Assembly (NCBI GenBank): GCA_028286385.1
Contig: JAQBRQ010000015.1
Location: forward strand, 1 to 32,848
Origin: Candidatus Saccharimonadota bacterium
GTDB taxonomy: Bacteria; Patescibacteriota; Saccharimonadia; Saccharimonadales; UBA4665
DNA length: 32,848 nucleotides
Direction of reading: 5' to 3'
Shown piece by piece: positions 31,042-32,848 of the stretch (within the stretch, counting starts at the first letter, position 1; each line of letters opens with the position of its first letter). A model generated the notes under the pieces. That model was not told where the DNA came from. It saw nothing but the letters and a program-made list of their open reading frames with translations, and made no database searches. The translations under genes and the position numbers were made by a program.

Positions 31042-31767
31042 ATGGCTAGTGGACACGAGCTCACACCTCCCGATGATACTGTTATGCTTGCTACCCTATT
31101 GCAGTCTCATATTGAAGAGATGTATGTAGACGGCGTTGACGAGAGTAGTCGCAGCATGGAGGACATTGAGGCTATGGTTCCCGCCTCACTTATAGGTCGA
31201 GCGTCATTGGCACTTACAGGTGAAACTGATATACAAGCTGCAACTAAAAAGTTATTAACAGACCCAGAGCTTAAAGATCGTGTGCTTGAAGATTTGTCTG
31301 AACTTGTCAAAGGCGCAGGCGCTGTGTCCATTGCTTTAGCCGAATATAGGAAGAGCGTAAAAGTAGCATCTAAGGGTAGCTTTGATATTCGTAATATGGA
31401 GCAAGGCGAATTGTACACACTTGAGTACGAAGGAAGATTTAGACCAGCTCGCTTAACGGTAATGAGAGACAAAAGTGGGGGTGATAAAGATGATTTGTCA
31501 GTAACAATTGTGGAGCGGAACGGCGGCCTGATACATAAAAGATTTGATAGGTTAGCGGCGGGAGTAGTGACGTTTTTAGGCTATACGTCTTCCAAAGCAT
31601 ACTACGATTCCAAGTTACAGAGAGGAGCATACCCCGCCTGGACGCACAAAGTGTATAAGAATGATAAGGGAAACTGGATACATGGCGGCTTAAAAGTTGA
31701 TAGTAGCTTTAGACTGCGCCAAATGTACTTAGGAGAAGACACTAAACTCCCGCTATTTTCTGCTTAA
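31042..31767 (+). CDS. Unknown 241-residue island protein
   Basis: No family recognised. N-terminal half (about 1-105) is acidic and helical. The C-terminal half (about 115-241) looks beta-rich with many aromatic residues: GELYTLEYEGRFRPARLTVMR, then LSVTIVERNGGLIHKRFDRL and YPAWTHKVYKNDKGNWIHGG. No signal peptide or membrane segment. Codon use is more A/T-rich than the neighbouring core genes. Its stop is immediately followed by the right tRNA-Glu repeat at 31768. It faces away from the PPDK-like gene with a shared control region, so they may work together. Confidence 0.68.
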   Translation: MASGHELTPPDDTVMLATLLQSHIEEMYVDGVDESSRSMEDIEAMVPASLIGRASLALTGETDIQAATKKLLTDPELKDRVLEDLSELVKGAGAVSIALAEYRKSVKVASKGSFDIRNMEQGELYTLEYEGRFRPARLTVMRDKSGGDKDDLSVTIVERNGGLIHKRFDRLAAGVVTFLGYTSSKAYYDSKLQRGAYPAWTHKVYKNDKGNWIHGGLKVDSSFRLRQMYLGEDTKLPLFSA

Positions 31768-31784
31768 TCTCCGTGAGGTCACCA
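31768..31784 (+). repeat. Island border, right direct repeat (attR-like tRNA fragment)
   Basis: TCTCCGTGAGGTCACCA matches the final 17 bases of tRNA-Glu with one mismatch (14 consecutive identical bases plus CCA context). It is not part of a second tRNA, because no cloverleaf precedes it. Confidence 0.75.
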
Positions 31785-31789
31785 ATTTT

Positions 31790-32053
31790 TCAGATTTTTG
31801 TGAAGCGTGGCACTTGTTTGCCGTCTAACTCAGCTGCTTCAAGCCAGCTCTGTAATGGTCGTACGAAAATGAGGTTACTGCCATACTGCGCTTGATAAAT
31901 TACACACAGCTCGTCATCCGCCTCTGTAATTGCAATATTAATTACTTTGTAGGCTTTATCCCTGCTTTTGTAATGAGCGTATAGCGTTCCGACTTCAACC
32001 TTTTGTTTTGCGTTTTCTATTCGCTCTAATAGTTCATCTTGGGGTATATGCAT
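31790..32053 (-). CDS. DUF1653 domain protein
   Basis: An 87-residue protein. After about 18 helical residues comes the DUF1653 pattern: GTLYAHYKSRDKAYKVINIA, then LCVIYQAQYGSNLIFVRPLQSW and the ending GKQVPRFTKI. The family is a small beta domain of unknown function, common in bacteria and often isolated. The substrate is unknown. It lies just outside the island border, on the opposite strand to the genes on either side. Confidence 0.85.
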   Translation of the reverse strand: MHIPQDELLERIENAKQKVEVGTLYAHYKSRDKAYKVINIAITEADDELCVIYQAQYGSNLIFVRPLQSWLEAAELDGKQVPRFTKI

Positions 32054-32127
32054 GCACTCAGTGTACTAAATGCCACGATCTCGTGCTTATGTTGGTTCCA
32101 ACTCAGTCCAGTTCCCTTCACCGGACG

Positions 32128-32156
32128 TTGACAGCTCTAAGTATTAGTTATACTGT
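32128..32156 (+). promoter_or_regulatory. Promoter of the cytidylyltransferase-like gene
   Basis: TTGACA (32128-32133), 17 bases, TACTGT (32151-32156). The ATG at 32163 is six bases after the -10, so a leaderless start is expected. Confidence 0.6.
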
Positions 32157-32162
32157 ATATCT

Positions 32163-32630
32163 ATGATCGTTCGACTCGAAAACCTGGCAGACATTCGTAG
32201 TCAACACAAAGACGAAAAAATAGCACTTACCAGTGGTACCTTCGACATGCTCCATGTAGGTCATCTGCGTTACCTCGAAGCAGTTAAGGCTTTAGGTGAT
32301 GTCGTGGTAGTCATGTTGAGCGGTGATGACAGGACCAAAGTCAGAAAAGGCCCAAGTCGACCAATTATTCCAGAGAATGACCGAGCGCAGATGCTCGATG
32401 CCTTACAGATTGTTGATTATGTGTTTATTGACCCTGCCAAAAGCGCGCCCGATGCGATTGACCCGATACACGCAGAGATAGTCAGATGCTTAGATCCTGA
32501 CGTCTACGCTACAGACGGTGAGGATCCCAGATTCTTTAGCATTATGGATAAGTCGAAATTACTTGTGCTGCCGCGTACCGATGAGCAAGTTTCAACTTCA
32601 GCTATTATTGATCGCATTGCTAACCTGTAG
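32163..32630 (+). CDS. Cytidylyltransferase-like nucleotidyltransferase (RfaE2/TagD type)
   Basis: A 155-residue single-domain enzyme of the nucleotidylyltransferase superfamily. The HxGH motif is H31-V-G-H34 in GTFDMLHVGHLRYL. A DDRTKVRKGPSRPI segment, DALQIVDYVF and the closing TSAIIDRI (the ISSTxxR equivalent) match the family of HldE C-terminal domain, TagD and related enzymes. They transfer a nucleotide to a sugar phosphate or polyol phosphate, usually for surface polymers. The acceptor cannot be told by eye. Monocistronic by its own promoter. Confidence 0.85.
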   Translation: MIVRLENLADIRSQHKDEKIALTSGTFDMLHVGHLRYLEAVKALGDVVVVMLSGDDRTKVRKGPSRPIIPENDRAQMLDALQIVDYVFIDPAKSAPDAIDPIHAEIVRCLDPDVYATDGEDPRFFSIMDKSKLLVLPRTDEQVSTSAIIDRIANL

Positions 32631-32680
32631 CATATGGTGACTAAAATTTATTAGCTCAAGCTTGACTGGGCTTAATTAAA

Positions 32681-32848
32681 CTAAAACTCAAAAGTTGCTG
32701 GGCCGTAGTGATTCTGGATATGAGTGAGCGCATCAAGGGGGGCTTCCTTGATCGCCTCTAAAAGCGTTTTGCCGACAAGCCCCTCATTCATCTCTGCGGC
32801 ATTTGTGATCGGTGTGCCCATTGCAGTTCCAACCTGCTCGGGCGAGAG
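32681..32848 (-). CDS. 3' end of an unknown gene, cut by the window edge
   Basis: An open frame enters from the right edge and runs 55 codons to TAG at 32681-32683. It reads LSPEQVGTAMGTPITNAAEM at first, then LLEAIKEAPLDALTHIQNHY and ends in ATFEF. No family is recognised from this part. It converges with the cytidylyltransferase-like gene across 50 bases. Confidence 0.5.
   Translation of the reverse strand, partial: LSPEQVGTAMGTPITNAAEMNEGLVGKTLLEAIKEAPLDALTHIQNHYGPATFEF

Overview
The window reads as a piece of a small, streamlined bacterial chromosome, most likely Candidatus Saccharibacteria (TM7) or another Patescibacteria/CPR lineage. That assignment is an inference from four things: compact minus-strand operons, a minimal division and cell-wall (dcw) cluster, very short or absent 5' leaders in front of many genes, and several short proteins of unknown family. 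TGA acts as an ordinary stop. No rRNA, CRISPR array, transposase or integrase was found.

Layout. (1) 1-3174, plus strand: a KwaB/DUF4868-like protein, RNase HI and a Pif1-type helicase with a C-terminal HRDC domain. (2) 3260-5143: a TasA/camelysin-like secreted protein with its SipW-type signal peptidase, then a NYN-domain protein. (3) 5242-7441: a metallo-beta-lactamase-fold protein, an aldo/keto reductase and two small promoter-equipped genes. (4) 7673-16155: a dcw cluster, mraZ-rsmH-(19-codon ORF)-ftsL-like-ftsI-mraY-ftsW-murG-ftsQ-like. (5) 16156-16809: a 654-bp convergent gap holding a dif-like XerCD site at 16573-16600. Genes before it are mostly plus strand and genes after it mostly minus strand, as expected at a replication terminus.

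(6) 16810-22313, minus strand: dprA, a 57-codon membrane protein and topA form one unit. A sigma-region-4/HARE-HTH protein and a membrane protein form another. (7) 22333-22775, plus strand: an apparently free-standing structured RNA of about 405 nt with a consensus promoter and a strong terminator, followed by two small unknown genes. (8) 23493-28836, minus strand: histidine kinase, response regulator and RluB-type pseudouridine synthase, then der and pth. (9) 29126-31784: tRNA-Glu(CTC) and a 2.6-kb island bounded by a 17-nt near-copy of the tRNA 3' end, carrying two divergent genes: a PPDK/PEP-synthase-like protein and an unknown protein. (10) 31790-32848: a DUF1653 protein, a cytidylyltransferase-like protein and the 3' end of an unknown gene.

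The points most worth following are the orphan structured RNA, the dif-like site in the convergent gap, the tRNA-bounded island, a family of long perfect inverted repeats sharing one core, the KwaB-like/RNase H/Pif1 unit, and the frequency of -10 boxes placed 6-9 nt before start codons, which suggests leaderless mRNAs.
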